In this document: positions 6,568 to 14,218 of the stretch, piece after piece
How positions within the stretch are numbered: position 1 is the stretch's first letter
Layout of the letters: each line of letters opens with the position of its first letter
Origin: Planctomycetota bacterium
Lineage (GTDB): Bacteria; Planctomycetota; Phycisphaerae; Sedimentisphaerales; Anaerobacaceae
NCBI GenBank assembly: GCA_023139715.1
Contig: JAGLNB010000141.1
Location: 1 to 17,631, forward strand
Direction: 5' to 3'
Length of the DNA: 17,631 nt
Program-made: the position numbers and the translations under genes
The notes under the pieces: model-generated
The model's database searches: none
What the model was told of the DNA's origin: nothing
What the model saw: the letters and a program-made list of their open reading frames with translations, nothing else

Positions 6568-9087
6568 ATGTTTGAACGTTTTACAGACCGAGCACGAAAA
6601 ATTATGGCGCTGGCTAATCAGGAAGCGCAGAGATTTAATCACGAATACATCGGAACAGAACATATACTGCTCGGCCTGGTTAAAGAGGGCAGCGGAGTAG
6701 GTGCAACCGTTCTAAAAAATCTTGACGTTGATATAAAAAAATTGCGGCTCGAAGTTGAAAAGCTCGTCAAGAGCGGCCCGGATATGGTTACGATGGGAAA
6801 ATTGCCGCAAACGCCGAGAGCAAAAAAAGTTGTCGAATACGCAATCGAAGAAGCAAGAACGCTCAACCATAATTACGTTGGAACAGAACATATACTGCTT
6901 GGCCTATTGCGAGAGAGCGAGGGCATCGCAGCTCAAGTGCTTATGAATCTCGGCTTGAAACTCGAAGATGTGCGTCAGGAAGTGCTGAACTTACTCGGCG
7001 CAGGCGTTGATGCCGACCCGGCAGATATTGGAATGAAAATGAATCCGACAATGGCAAGAAAAGGTAAAAGTAAAACGCCGGCACTTGACAGCTTTGGAAG
7101 AGATTTAACTGAATTGGCAAAAGAAGATGAGCTCGACCCGGTAATCGGAAGAGCAGATGAAATTGAGCGACTCGTACAAATATTATGTAGGAGAACAAAA
7201 AATAATCCCGTTTTAATCGGCGAGGCAGGTGTTGGCAAAACAGCTATCGTCGAAGGCCTTAGTCAGCAAATTATAAAAAAACAAGTTCCGGAAATACTAA
7301 AAGATAAACGCATAGTGGCTCTTGACCTGGCAATGATGGTGGCTGGAACAAAATATCGCGGCCAATTTGAAGAAAGAATAAAAGCTGTAATAAACGAAGT
7401 CAAAAGAGCTAAAAATGTCGTGCTATTCATCGATGAACTTCATACGCTCGTTGGAGCCGGCGGTGCCGAGGGCGCAATCGACGCATCAAACGTATTAAAG
7501 CCAGCCCTTGCCAGAGGAGAAGTACAGTGTGTCGGAGCTACAACGCTCGATGAGTACAGAAAACATATCGAAAAAGACAGTGCCCTGGAAAGAAGATTTC
7601 AGACCATAGTAGTTGAGCCGCCTTCAAAAGAAGAGGCACTCGACATTCTAAGGGGGCTGCAGGATAGATACGAAAGCCATCATAAAGTCAAATTCACAGA
7701 CGAGGCACTTTATCAGGCAATAGAACTTTCAACGAGATATATCACCGGAAGATGCCTGCCGGACAAAGCAATAGACGTAGTCGATGAGGCCGGTGCAAGA
7801 GTGCGGCTTAAAAATATGACTCCGCCGCCGGATATGGCTGAAATAGAAAAAGAAATTGAACAACTGCAAAAGCAAAAAGATGATGCAGTTAAAAACGCCG
7901 ACTACGAACAGGCAGCTGCGCTAAGAGACCTGTCGCAACAATTGCTCGACAAAAAAAATCAGCGGCATAAAGAGTGGTACGAAAAAAACAAGGAAGAAAC
8001 CGGAATAGTCGACGCCGAAATTATCGCTGAAGTGGTTAGCAAAATGACCGGCGTTCCGCTGACACGGCTTGAGAAAAAAGAAACACAGCGACTGCTTGAA
8101 CTCGAAGCTGAACTGCACAAGCGAGTAGTTTCGCAGGATGAGGCCATTACGGCTGTATCAAAAGCAGTAAGGCGAAGCAGGAGCGGATTAAAAGACCCAG
8201 GCCGGCCAATGGGAAGTTTTGTGCTGCTTGGACCAAGTGGTGTGGGAAAAACACTGCTCGCAAAAGCGCTTGCCGAATTTATGTTCGGAGATGAAAATTC
8301 GCTCATCCAGCTGGATATGAGTGAGTTTATGGAAAAACATAATGTCAGCAGGTTAGTCGGCGCTCCTCCCGGATATGTCGGCTACGAAGAAGGCGGACAA
8401 TTGACCGAAAGAATCAGGAGAAAGCCCTACTCCGTACTGCTGCTCGACGAAATAGAAAAAGCGCATTCGGATGTTTATAACATACTTCTGCAAATTATGG
8501 AGGAAGGCCGACTAACTGATGGATTTGGAAGATACGTCGATTTCAAAAACGTAATAATCCTTATGACCAGTAACATCGGAGCCGATTTAATTAAGAGCCA
8601 GAGCGGATTTGGATTCGGCAAAAAAACAGCAGAAGCCAATTACGAAAAAATGAAGGAAATGCTCCAAAAAGAAATCGAGCGTCATTTCAGGCCGGAATTC
8701 CTTAATCGGGTCGATGATACAATAGTTTTCCAATCACTGACAAAAGAAAACCTGAAAACCATTGTCGATTACGAGCTTGCCAAGGTGTTCAAACGCTTAA
8801 CCGAGCATGGCTTGAAGCTGGAATTAACCGAGCAGACAAAAGAATTTTTAATCGAAAAAGGTTATAATCCGGAATTTGGAGCAAGGCCGCTTAGAAGAGC
8901 AATCGAGCATTACATAGAAGACCCACTCGCTGAAGCTGTCCTGGCCGGAGAATTCAAAGGCAAAAACCTTATAAAAATTGAGGTCAAAGACGAAGAGCAT
9001 CTTAAACTTGAGGGCTTCGAGGTAAAACCGGAACCAAACGAAAAGGAATCCAAGCCGGACAAACAAGTTGTAGCAAAAACGAAATAG
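6568..9087 (+). CDS. clpC: ATP-dependent Clp protease ATP-binding subunit ClpC
   Basis: ClpC is a cytosolic hexameric AAA+ unfoldase that feeds substrates to ClpP and handles misfolded or tagged proteins. The 839 residues fit the family. Order: two Clp N-domain repeats (about 1-145, each with YIGTEHILLGL or YVGTEHILLGL), first AAA+ module with Walker A GEAGVGKT (218-225) and Walker B VVLFIDE (284-290), a UVR-type coiled segment (about 425-465, NADYEQAAALRD) that marks ClpC rather than ClpA or ClpB, second AAA+ module with Walker A GPSGVGKT (555-562) and Walker B LLLDEIE (624-630), and a GFGFG loop at 680-684 in the place of the ClpP-binding loop. The C-terminus is a short Lys/Glu tail. ATG 6568 has GGAAGGG 6 bases upstream. 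It stands alone: no ctsR, mcsA or mcsB lies beside it as in Firmicutes, and clpP is not in the window. Confidence 0.97.
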   Translation: MFERFTDRARKIMALANQEAQRFNHEYIGTEHILLGLVKEGSGVGATVLKNLDVDIKKLRLEVEKLVKSGPDMVTMGKLPQTPRAKKVVEYAIEEARTLNHNYVGTEHILLGLLRESEGIAAQVLMNLGLKLEDVRQEVLNLLGAGVDADPADIGMKMNPTMARKGKSKTPALDSFGRDLTELAKEDELDPVIGRADEIERLVQILCRRTKNNPVLIGEAGVGKTAIVEGLSQQIIKKQVPEILKDKRIVALDLAMMVAGTKYRGQFEERIKAVINEVKRAKNVVLFIDELHTLVGAGGAEGAIDASNVLKPALARGEVQCVGATTLDEYRKHIEKDSALERRFQTIVVEPPSKEEALDILRGLQDRYESHHKVKFTDEALYQAIELSTRYITGRCLPDKAIDVVDEAGARVRLKNMTPPPDMAEIEKEIEQLQKQKDDAVKNADYEQAAALRDLSQQLLDKKNQRHKEWYEKNKEETGIVDAEIIAEVVSKMTGVPLTRLEKKETQRLLELEAELHKRVVSQDEAITAVSKAVRRSRSGLKDPGRPMGSFVLLGPSGVGKTLLAKALAEFMFGDENSLIQLDMSEFMEKHNVSRLVGAPPGYVGYEEGGQLTERIRRKPYSVLLLDEIEKAHSDVYNILLQIMEEGRLTDGFGRYVDFKNVIILMTSNIGADLIKSQSGFGFGKKTAEANYEKMKEMLQKEIERHFRPEFLNRVDDTIVFQSLTKENLKTIVDYELAKVFKRLTEHGLKLELTEQTKEFLIEKGYNPEFGARPLRRAIEHYIEDPLAEAVLAGEFKGKNLIKIEVKDEEHLKLEGFEVKPEPNEKESKPDKQVVAKTK

Positions 9088-9162
9088 GAATTTATTTTAA
9101 CTGCAGCCGTTAGAACATTTTTAATACTTTCTGTTTGCATTTAGGCCGTCGCGAGGACGAGG

Positions 9163-9246
9163 ATGGCAAGGAAGAAAACGCAATCCTACTTGTTGCATGC
9201 CACCGGCCGAAGCCGCAACAGGCATAAAGCGAACACGAAAAATTAA
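9163..9246 (+). CDS. Possible 27-residue strongly basic small protein
   Basis: ATG 9163 opens a 27-codon frame ending at TAA 9244-9246. It is preceded by GAGGA at 9153-9157 with 5 bases of spacing, a good Shine-Dalgarno match. A stop at 9142-9144 and no other start codon upstream fix this as the only start. The product begins MARKKTQSY, has eight Arg/Lys, two His and no acidic residue, and carries a GRSRNRHK core at 15-22. Such composition is typical of tiny ribosomal or RNA-binding proteins, but I do not match it to bL36, bTHX, bS22 or any other known one. It follows clpC by 75 bases and converges with the gene ending at 9253. The call is inferred from start signal and composition only; chance remains possible. 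Confidence 0.45.
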   Translation: MARKKTQSYLLHATGRSRNRHKANTKN

Positions 9247-9252
9247 ACTGCT

Positions 9253-9708
9253 CTAGTATTTTTCACTTATCATTTGAAGCTCTTCAGGGCTCTGCTGCTG
9301 ACGAAGAAGCTCTTTGAATTCCCGTTTTGGCAACCACTGGACACTTCCATCCAGCCGAAGAACTACAAAACCACTTCCAACGAACAACGAATGGCAATCT
9401 TTCTCTGCGTAGGCCAAAATCTCTTCGGGCGAAGCTCCGAAATCTATCCACAATGCTCTGTAATTCAATTTGCCGAGCCGGACAGAACCGATTAATTTTT
9501 TTTCTGCATCATCTACATATGACTGTGGTGGAACCGAGTTATACTTACTGCGATAATCAAGCACTATCTTTCCAAGATGCTCCATTGCCCGCATCGCTTC
9601 AGAACGATTTATCCACGCCCTTAAATTTATCATCGCGACAACCGCGATAGTCGTAACAATTATCACCACTGAAAAATTTATCAAAATATTTCTCTGTCGT
9701 TTCTGCAT
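9253..9708 (-). CDS. Small membrane-anchored protein, pseudopilin-like layout
   Basis: A 151-residue protein with a basic N-terminus (MQKRQRN), one membrane helix at about 8-29 (ILINFSVVIIVTTIAVVAMINL), then a helix continuing outside and a compact region ending in FVVLRLDGSVQWLPKREFKEL. A hydrophobic N-terminal helix running into an amphipathic one, a Tyr/Pro-containing segment, and a C-terminal DGSV-(Q/R)-(W/F)-L strand recall planctomycete pseudopilin-like proteins, but the prepilin peptidase site (G-F-T-L-x-E) is missing, so this is only a resemblance. ATG 9706-9708 lacks a clear Shine-Dalgarno site; translation may be coupled to the RNase HI-PurN gene, which stops 35 bases upstream on the same strand. 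Function unknown. Confidence 0.75.
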   Translation of the reverse strand: MQKRQRNILINFSVVIIVTTIAVVAMINLRAWINRSEAMRAMEHLGKIVLDYRSKYNSVPPQSYVDDAEKKLIGSVRLGKLNYRALWIDFGASPEEILAYAEKDCHSLFVGSGFVVLRLDGSVQWLPKREFKELLRQQQSPEELQMISEKY

Positions 9709-9743
9709 ATTTCGTACTTTATCAATAGATTGTTTTTTCAGTT

Positions 9744-10811
9744 CTATTTTTTTATTTTTACTTCGCCATCCTGAACAAGTAATTTATTTTCAGCAAACAA
9801 CTTTATCGCTTCGGGATAAGCAATGCACTCCTGCTCAAAAACCCTCACTGCCAAAGCGTCAGCATCATCGCTTTCTTTGACCTGGCAGCATCGCTGAATG
9901 ATGATTGGCCCTTTGTCATATTCGTTTGTGCAAAAGTGTACTGTGCAGCCGCTTATTTTACAACCTGCCCCAAGAACAGCTTCGTGTACATGATGGCCAA
10001 ACATCCCTTTTCCTCCAAAGCTCGGAAGAAGTGCTGGATGGATATTCATAACACGACTGGTATAATTTTCAGGTATTTTCCACAAACACAGCCAGCCGGC
10101 CTGGATTACTAAATCAACTTTTGCATTATTAAGTTCGTTTTCTATCGATTTGCTGAATTCATCTATTCCAGCAAAACCTTTTTTACGAATAATTTTCACA
10201 TTCATCCCAGCCGCTTTTGCCTTTTCGGTGCCAGCTGTATCGCTGCGTGAACTTATCACGAGGGGAACTTCAGCATTTAGCGTACCTTTATCAATACATT
10301 CGGCAATATTTATTAACGTTCTTCCGCCGCCGCTGATTAATACGCCAAGCCGAATCGGCTTTTGAATTGATGCTCGCACTTTGCCGGCCGCCGGCCTTGA
10401 TACAACATCCCTTTTCAAATCCATTGCCTGATTCACGAGGGCATCTGCCTTGGTATTTTTATCTCTTGTAATGTGTTTTACTTTCCAGCTTTCAAACTTG
10501 CCGAGCAATTTAACTGCCTGCTTGAATAAAGGCAAAAGTAATTCGCTTTTAACTTTGTATTTACCATTGATTTGCCGAACAAGCAGTTCGCTGTCACTAA
10601 AAAGGGTTACCTGCTTTGCCTTGATGTCGAGGGCAGCTTCAAATGCTTTAATAACTCCCGTATATTCAGCGACATTATTTGTGGCTTTTCCAATGTAAAA
10701 GGCATTGGCCTGTAATTGTTTTCCAGCTGTATCGCTCAAAACAAATCCGGCAGCTGCCGGCCCCGGATTGCCCCTGCTGCCACCATCGGTATAAATAATC
10801 ACTTTATCCAA
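9744..10811 (-). CDS. RNase HI fused to phosphoribosylglycinamide formyltransferase (PurN)
   Basis: One 355-residue frame encodes two complete enzymes. Residues 1-132 are RNase HI (EC 3.1.26.4), which cuts RNA in RNA-DNA hybrids: YTDGGSRGNPG with catalytic D9, E49 in NNVAEY, D73 in LFSDSELLV and D123 in RDKNTKADALVNQAM. After a linker (about 133-151), residues 152-355 are PurN (EC 2.1.2.2), which adds formyl from 10-formyl-THF to GAR in purine synthesis: VLISGGGRT (157-165), catalytic N256 and H258 in MNIHPALLPSFGGKGM, and D299 in NEYDKGPII. All key residues of both are present, so both are probably active. The start is TTG 10811-10809, which gives the canonical RNase HI N-terminus, with GGAG 10 bases upstream. 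The linker DNA carries GCCGGC twice (10383-10395). It follows the zinc-ribbon gene by 77 bases. I know no standard gene name for the fusion. Confidence 0.92.
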   Translation of the reverse strand: MDKVIIYTDGGSRGNPGPAAAGFVLSDTAGKQLQANAFYIGKATNNVAEYTGVIKAFEAALDIKAKQVTLFSDSELLVRQINGKYKVKSELLLPLFKQAVKLLGKFESWKVKHITRDKNTKADALVNQAMDLKRDVVSRPAAGKVRASIQKPIRLGVLISGGGRTLINIAECIDKGTLNAEVPLVISSRSDTAGTEKAKAAGMNVKIIRKKGFAGIDEFSKSIENELNNAKVDLVIQAGWLCLWKIPENYTSRVMNIHPALLPSFGGKGMFGHHVHEAVLGAGCKISGCTVHFCTNEYDKGPIIIQRCCQVKESDDADALAVRVFEQECIAYPEAIKLFAENKLLVQDGEVKIKK

Positions 10812-10888
10812 ATCGCACCAGCTCCGATGTTAATTGTTTTTTAATTGTCGATTGTAATATCGGTGAATAATTACTAATCGTTTTGGTT

Positions 10889-11617
10889 TTATGAATCGCC
10901 GAGTACAAGTATTCGCGTACAATTCGGACAGCGGATAATCTCATCTTTTGTCATAAGTAAATTAACCGACTCTGCGGTAATACCCATAAAGCAACCACCA
11001 CAACCATAGCTTTCTATTTTTCCCGGCTGCTTTTCAACAATAGCCATCGCCTCGCCATCATATGTTTCAGCAACACGCTCGAAAACATCCAGCATTTCAG
11101 AAGGAATAGTCTTTGAAAGCTGGTCCCATTCGAGCTGAATTTCGGCAATTTCACTTTCGTATTTGACAGCGAGCACTTCAGCTTCTTTTCGTATATGGTC
11201 GAGCTTGCCTTTTTGCTCATCTATGTCCTGCTCTATTTTTTTGAAGTTGGCCTCATCAAGCTCGATGTTCTTCAATAATTCCAACACCTGCGTTTCTATC
11301 TTGGAATTGTCCGCGTTGGTAGTATTGAGCTGAGTTAGAACCGCTGAATATTCTTTGTTTGTTTTAGCTATATTAAGTGAAGCTCTTAGCTTAGCTACAG
11401 ATTCATCTCTTGTTTTGATTTCCAGCTCAAGGCGGTCGGATTGAATTTTAGTGAGCTGAATTTCTTCGTGCTTGGCTTCAAGTGAATTTTGAAGTGCTCT
11501 GATTTGATTTTCTTGTATAACCACATTTCTTCTGCACCGAACGAGCTTTGCCTTGGCTGCTCGCAGTTGGTTCTCGATACTTTGAAGTTTTGTCAACCCG
11601 TTTAATACAGGGCCCAT
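10889..11617 (-). CDS. Coiled-coil protein with C-terminal C4 zinc ribbon (COG1579 family)
   Basis: A 242-residue protein. Residues 8-175 form a long helical hairpin (heptads rich in K, E, L and Q) with the conserved turn region TNKEYSAVLTQL at 86-97. The C-terminus is a zinc ribbon with CGGC (C206, C209) and CPNC (C230, C233), separated by the family's usual stretch including GCFMGITAESVNLL. This is the COG1579/DUF164 (zf-RING_7) family, predicted to bind nucleic acid; a chlamydial relative (CdsZ) acts in type III secretion, which says little here. ATG 11615-11617 has AAGGAG 8 bases upstream. In Actinobacteria this family sits just upstream of an RNase HI fusion, and the same holds here. Cytosolic; molecular role unproven. 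Confidence 0.9.
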   Translation of the reverse strand: MGPVLNGLTKLQSIENQLRAAKAKLVRCRRNVVIQENQIRALQNSLEAKHEEIQLTKIQSDRLELEIKTRDESVAKLRASLNIAKTNKEYSAVLTQLNTTNADNSKIETQVLELLKNIELDEANFKKIEQDIDEQKGKLDHIRKEAEVLAVKYESEIAEIQLEWDQLSKTIPSEMLDVFERVAETYDGEAMAIVEKQPGKIESYGCGGCFMGITAESVNLLMTKDEIIRCPNCTRILVLGDS

Positions 11618-11733
11618 TTACGCTGCTCCTTGGTGTTTTTGTCAGTTAACTCTTTTGTCAGCGCCAATTACAATCGCCATCAATTAGTCAGCAACTTTTG
11701 GCATTTCTCTATGGCTGTTCTTGTCAGCCCCTT

Positions 11734-11762
11734 ATTATGCTCGCTTACGCTTTAATCTACAA
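11734..11762 (-). promoter_or_regulatory. Candidate promoter for the zinc-ribbon/RNase HI-PurN set
   Basis: On the minus strand CATAAT (11739-11734, 5 of 6 to the -10) lies 17 bases after TTGTAG (11762-11757, a weak -35). Transcription would start near 11727, about 110 bases before the zinc-ribbon ATG. It sits in the only sizeable gap (177 bases) between the two minus-strand gene sets, which supports a new transcription unit. The region downstream carries repeated GTCAG words and a GGCTG/CAGCC inverted repeat (11713-11729). Confidence 0.35.
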
Positions 11763-11794
11763 CAAAAATCTCTGTTTTTTTATTTTAAGCAGTG

Positions 11795-12148
11795 TTAGAA
11801 AGTAAACTGCTCTTTGAAAACAGCTTTAAAATCATATATATTGTCGAAATCATCGATAGTATCTCCTGGCTGGGCACTCATCCATTGATGCTTTATCATC
11901 ATATAAACAATTTCACCAAAATCTTTTGTGGTTCTAACGCCCCAGCTATTGAGTACAAGCATAGCAAGCATACCCCATTTTTCTATTGCGAGCTGTTTTA
12001 ACCCAACGCAAAGGGTTTTACCGCTAATATGTTCAGGTTTAGCTATGGTATTTTTTGCGGTGTAGCCGAGTCCGTAATATACAAATTTCATTGCTCTTGG
12101 ACTAAATCTGCCATCTTCTTCAGCAATTTTTTCAAGTTCTTTTTTCAT
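11795..12148 (-). CDS. Minf_1886 (TIGR04138) family protein
   Basis: A 117-residue soluble protein that I recognise as the Minf_1886 family, conserved in Planctomycetes and Verrucomicrobia and of unknown function. Visible hallmarks are EDGRFSPRAMKFVYYGLGYT (11-30), HISGKTLCVGLKQLAIEKWG (40-59), VLNSWGVRTTKDFGEIVYMM (65-84) and an acidic C-terminal DTIDDFDNIYDF followed by KAVF. The pattern of short helices has no catalytic signature and no membrane segment. ATG 12146-12148 has AAAGG 7 bases upstream. It begins 21 bases after the metG stop on the same strand and seems to close that operon, which suggests, without proof, a link to translation or replication housekeeping. Identification is from memory of the family pattern. 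Confidence 0.85.
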   Translation of the reverse strand: MKKELEKIAEEDGRFSPRAMKFVYYGLGYTAKNTIAKPEHISGKTLCVGLKQLAIEKWGMLAMLVLNSWGVRTTKDFGEIVYMMIKHQWMSAQPGDTIDDFDNIYDFKAVFKEQFTF

Positions 12149-12169
12149 TACATCGCCTTTTTGGCACTT

Positions 12170-14179
12170 TTAGCCGACTCTTTGGCCGGGCTTTACTCCG
12201 CTATCTGCAGAGAGAACGAAAATATCTTTTCCACCGGGACCAGCTGCGAGAATCATACCTTCGGAAACGCCGAATTTCATTTTACGCGGCTTCAAATTAG
12301 CCAGACAAACCACAATTTTGCCTACAAGTTCATCCGGTTTATACGCTTTGGCTATTCCAGCGAGGACTTCTTTTTGGCAATTTCCCAAATCCAGTTGCAG
12401 CCGCAAAAGTTTATCAGCTCCCTCAACTGATTCTGCCTTCAAAACCTTTGCAATCCTCATATCGATTTTTGCAAAATCATCAATCGTACATTCTTCTGCT
12501 ATCGGCTCAATCGAATCTTCGTTTTTAATTTCGGCTGCCGGCTGGCAATTATCCTTACTCTCTTCTATCATTTTTTCCACCTGTTTTTTATCGATTCTTT
12601 CAAACAATCTTTCAAACTTATTTATTTTATGATTTACCAAAAGCTTTTCAGCATCGGCAAATTTCAAATTTTCAACATTTAGAATTTTTTCTACTTTCTC
12701 TGCATATTTTGGCAAAATTGGTTTTAAGTAAATCGTCAAAATACGAACCGCATTTATTATCGCCGTAAGAACCGTCCTGGTTTTTTCCAAATCGGTTTTC
12801 ACCATTGCCCACGGCTGATTCTGCTCAACATATCTATTGGCTTCATCTGCCAGGGCGTTGATTTGGCGAACAGCCGCAGAAAATTTAAGCGATTCATAAT
12901 TTTCCATAATGGCTTTTTTAGCTGCTGTTAAATTTTCGATTAGCGTTTTTCCATCGCCATCCAATTCGCCGAGCGTTGAGTCAAGTTTTCCAGTCAGCAT
13001 TGGAATAGAACGAGAAGCCAGATTCGCAAATTTGCCAACCAGTTCCGAATTTGTCCTTCCGACAAAATCATCTACGCTCAACTCTATATCCTCAATACCA
13101 TCGGTCAATTTAGCTGCGTAATAATATCTAAGAAATTCCGGGTCGAGATACTTTAAGTAAGTAGCCGCTTTTATGAAAGTACCTTTTGATTTGCTCATCT
13201 TTTTACCGTTCACATTCAAAAATCCGTGAACGAAAAGTTTATCAGCAACTCTAAAATCAGCACCGAGCAACATCGCCGGCCAAAACAGAGCGTGGAAATA
13301 GACAATATCTTTACCTATAAAATGGTAAAGCTCATAATCGCCGCTGTTCCAGAGGTTTTCAAAATCGAGTTCATTTTTATCGCAGTAATTTTTACAACTG
13401 GCTACATAGCCAATCGGAGCATCGAGCCAAACGTAGAAAAATTTATTTTCTTCGCCGGGTATTTTGAAGCCAAAGTATGGGCCATCTCTTGAAATATCCC
13501 AATCTCTTAAACCCGCCGAAAACCATTCCTCGAGCTTGTTTGCAACACTTTTACCGGTGTAGCCTGCCGAAACAATCTCCTTTAATTGATTTTGATAATC
13601 AGCAAGTTTGAAAAAATAATGAATGCTTGTTTTTCTGACGGGCTCGGCTCCGCAGGTTGCGCACGCAGGATTTATCAATTCCGTTGACTGATAAATTGAA
13701 CCACAACTATCACATGAATCACCATACTGATTTTCTGATTTACATTTTGGACAAGTTCCGCGAATAAATCTGTCCGGCAAAAACATATCGCATTTCGGAC
13801 AATAACTTTGCTCAACTTCTCTCTTCACAATCGAGCCTTTTTCATTGAGCCGGCTATAAAACAGCTCGCTAAGTTGCTTGTTCTCCGGAGAATGGGTTGT
13901 GTAGTAGTTATCAAATCCTATATGAAATTCTTTTAAATCGCTTAAATGCTGGGAGTGAACTCTGTCAATAAGCTGCTCGGGTGAAATGCCCGCCTTTTTT
14001 GCGCTTATCATTACGGGTGTGCCGTGAGTATCATCAGCACAAAAATATAAACACTGATTGCCGTTTGCTTTCTGAAATCTCACCCATACATCAGTTTGAA
14101 TAGACTCTACAAGATGCCCAATATGAACAGGGGCATTTGCGTAAATCAAAGCTGACGTTACAATAATTTTTCGTTCCAT
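12170..14179 (-). CDS. metG: Methionyl-tRNA synthetase
   Basis: MetRS (EC 6.1.1.10) charges tRNA-Met and initiator tRNA in the cytosol. The 669 residues include the class I motifs HIGH (19-22) and KMSKS (327-331), a connective insertion with four zinc-binding CxxC pairs (C127/C130, C143/C146, C156/C159, C173/C176), hence the two-knuckle E. coli-like form, the catalytic-core WLDAPIGY (251-258), the anticodon-binding helical domain (about 370-520), a charged linker (about 530-560) and a C-terminal Trbp111-like OB fold (567-669, with KIDMRIAKV and NLKPRKMKFGVSEGMIL) used for tRNA binding and dimer formation. ATG 14177-14179 has CAGG 6 bases upstream. It follows ricT by 39 bases and precedes the Minf_1886 gene by 21. 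Family assignment is certain. Confidence 0.97.
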   Translation of the reverse strand: MERKIIVTSALIYANAPVHIGHLVESIQTDVWVRFQKANGNQCLYFCADDTHGTPVMISAKKAGISPEQLIDRVHSQHLSDLKEFHIGFDNYYTTHSPENKQLSELFYSRLNEKGSIVKREVEQSYCPKCDMFLPDRFIRGTCPKCKSENQYGDSCDSCGSIYQSTELINPACATCGAEPVRKTSIHYFFKLADYQNQLKEIVSAGYTGKSVANKLEEWFSAGLRDWDISRDGPYFGFKIPGEENKFFYVWLDAPIGYVASCKNYCDKNELDFENLWNSGDYELYHFIGKDIVYFHALFWPAMLLGADFRVADKLFVHGFLNVNGKKMSKSKGTFIKAATYLKYLDPEFLRYYYAAKLTDGIEDIELSVDDFVGRTNSELVGKFANLASRSIPMLTGKLDSTLGELDGDGKTLIENLTAAKKAIMENYESLKFSAAVRQINALADEANRYVEQNQPWAMVKTDLEKTRTVLTAIINAVRILTIYLKPILPKYAEKVEKILNVENLKFADAEKLLVNHKINKFERLFERIDKKQVEKMIEESKDNCQPAAEIKNEDSIEPIAEECTIDDFAKIDMRIAKVLKAESVEGADKLLRLQLDLGNCQKEVLAGIAKAYKPDELVGKIVVCLANLKPRKMKFGVSEGMILAAGPGGKDIFVLSADSGVKPGQRVG

Positions 14180-14218
14180 AAAAAACCTGAAAATAAAAAC
14201 AACTTAAAATTCTTTGCG

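Noticed and set aside
10383..10396. GC-rich palindrome in the RNase HI-PurN linker as a recombination or insertion scar
   Set aside because: It is short, in frame and encodes an Ala/Gly/Pro linker; GCCGG words are common throughout the window.
11761..11790. A/T-rich stretch after the Minf_1886 gene as a terminator
   Set aside because: The only pairing is a run of A with a run of T and no G-C stem, so it does not make a convincing intrinsic terminator.
12029..12430. 133-codon plus-strand frame over the Minf_1886 and metG genes
   Set aside because: It overlaps two confident genes on the other strand; the product is F/S-rich antisense translation.
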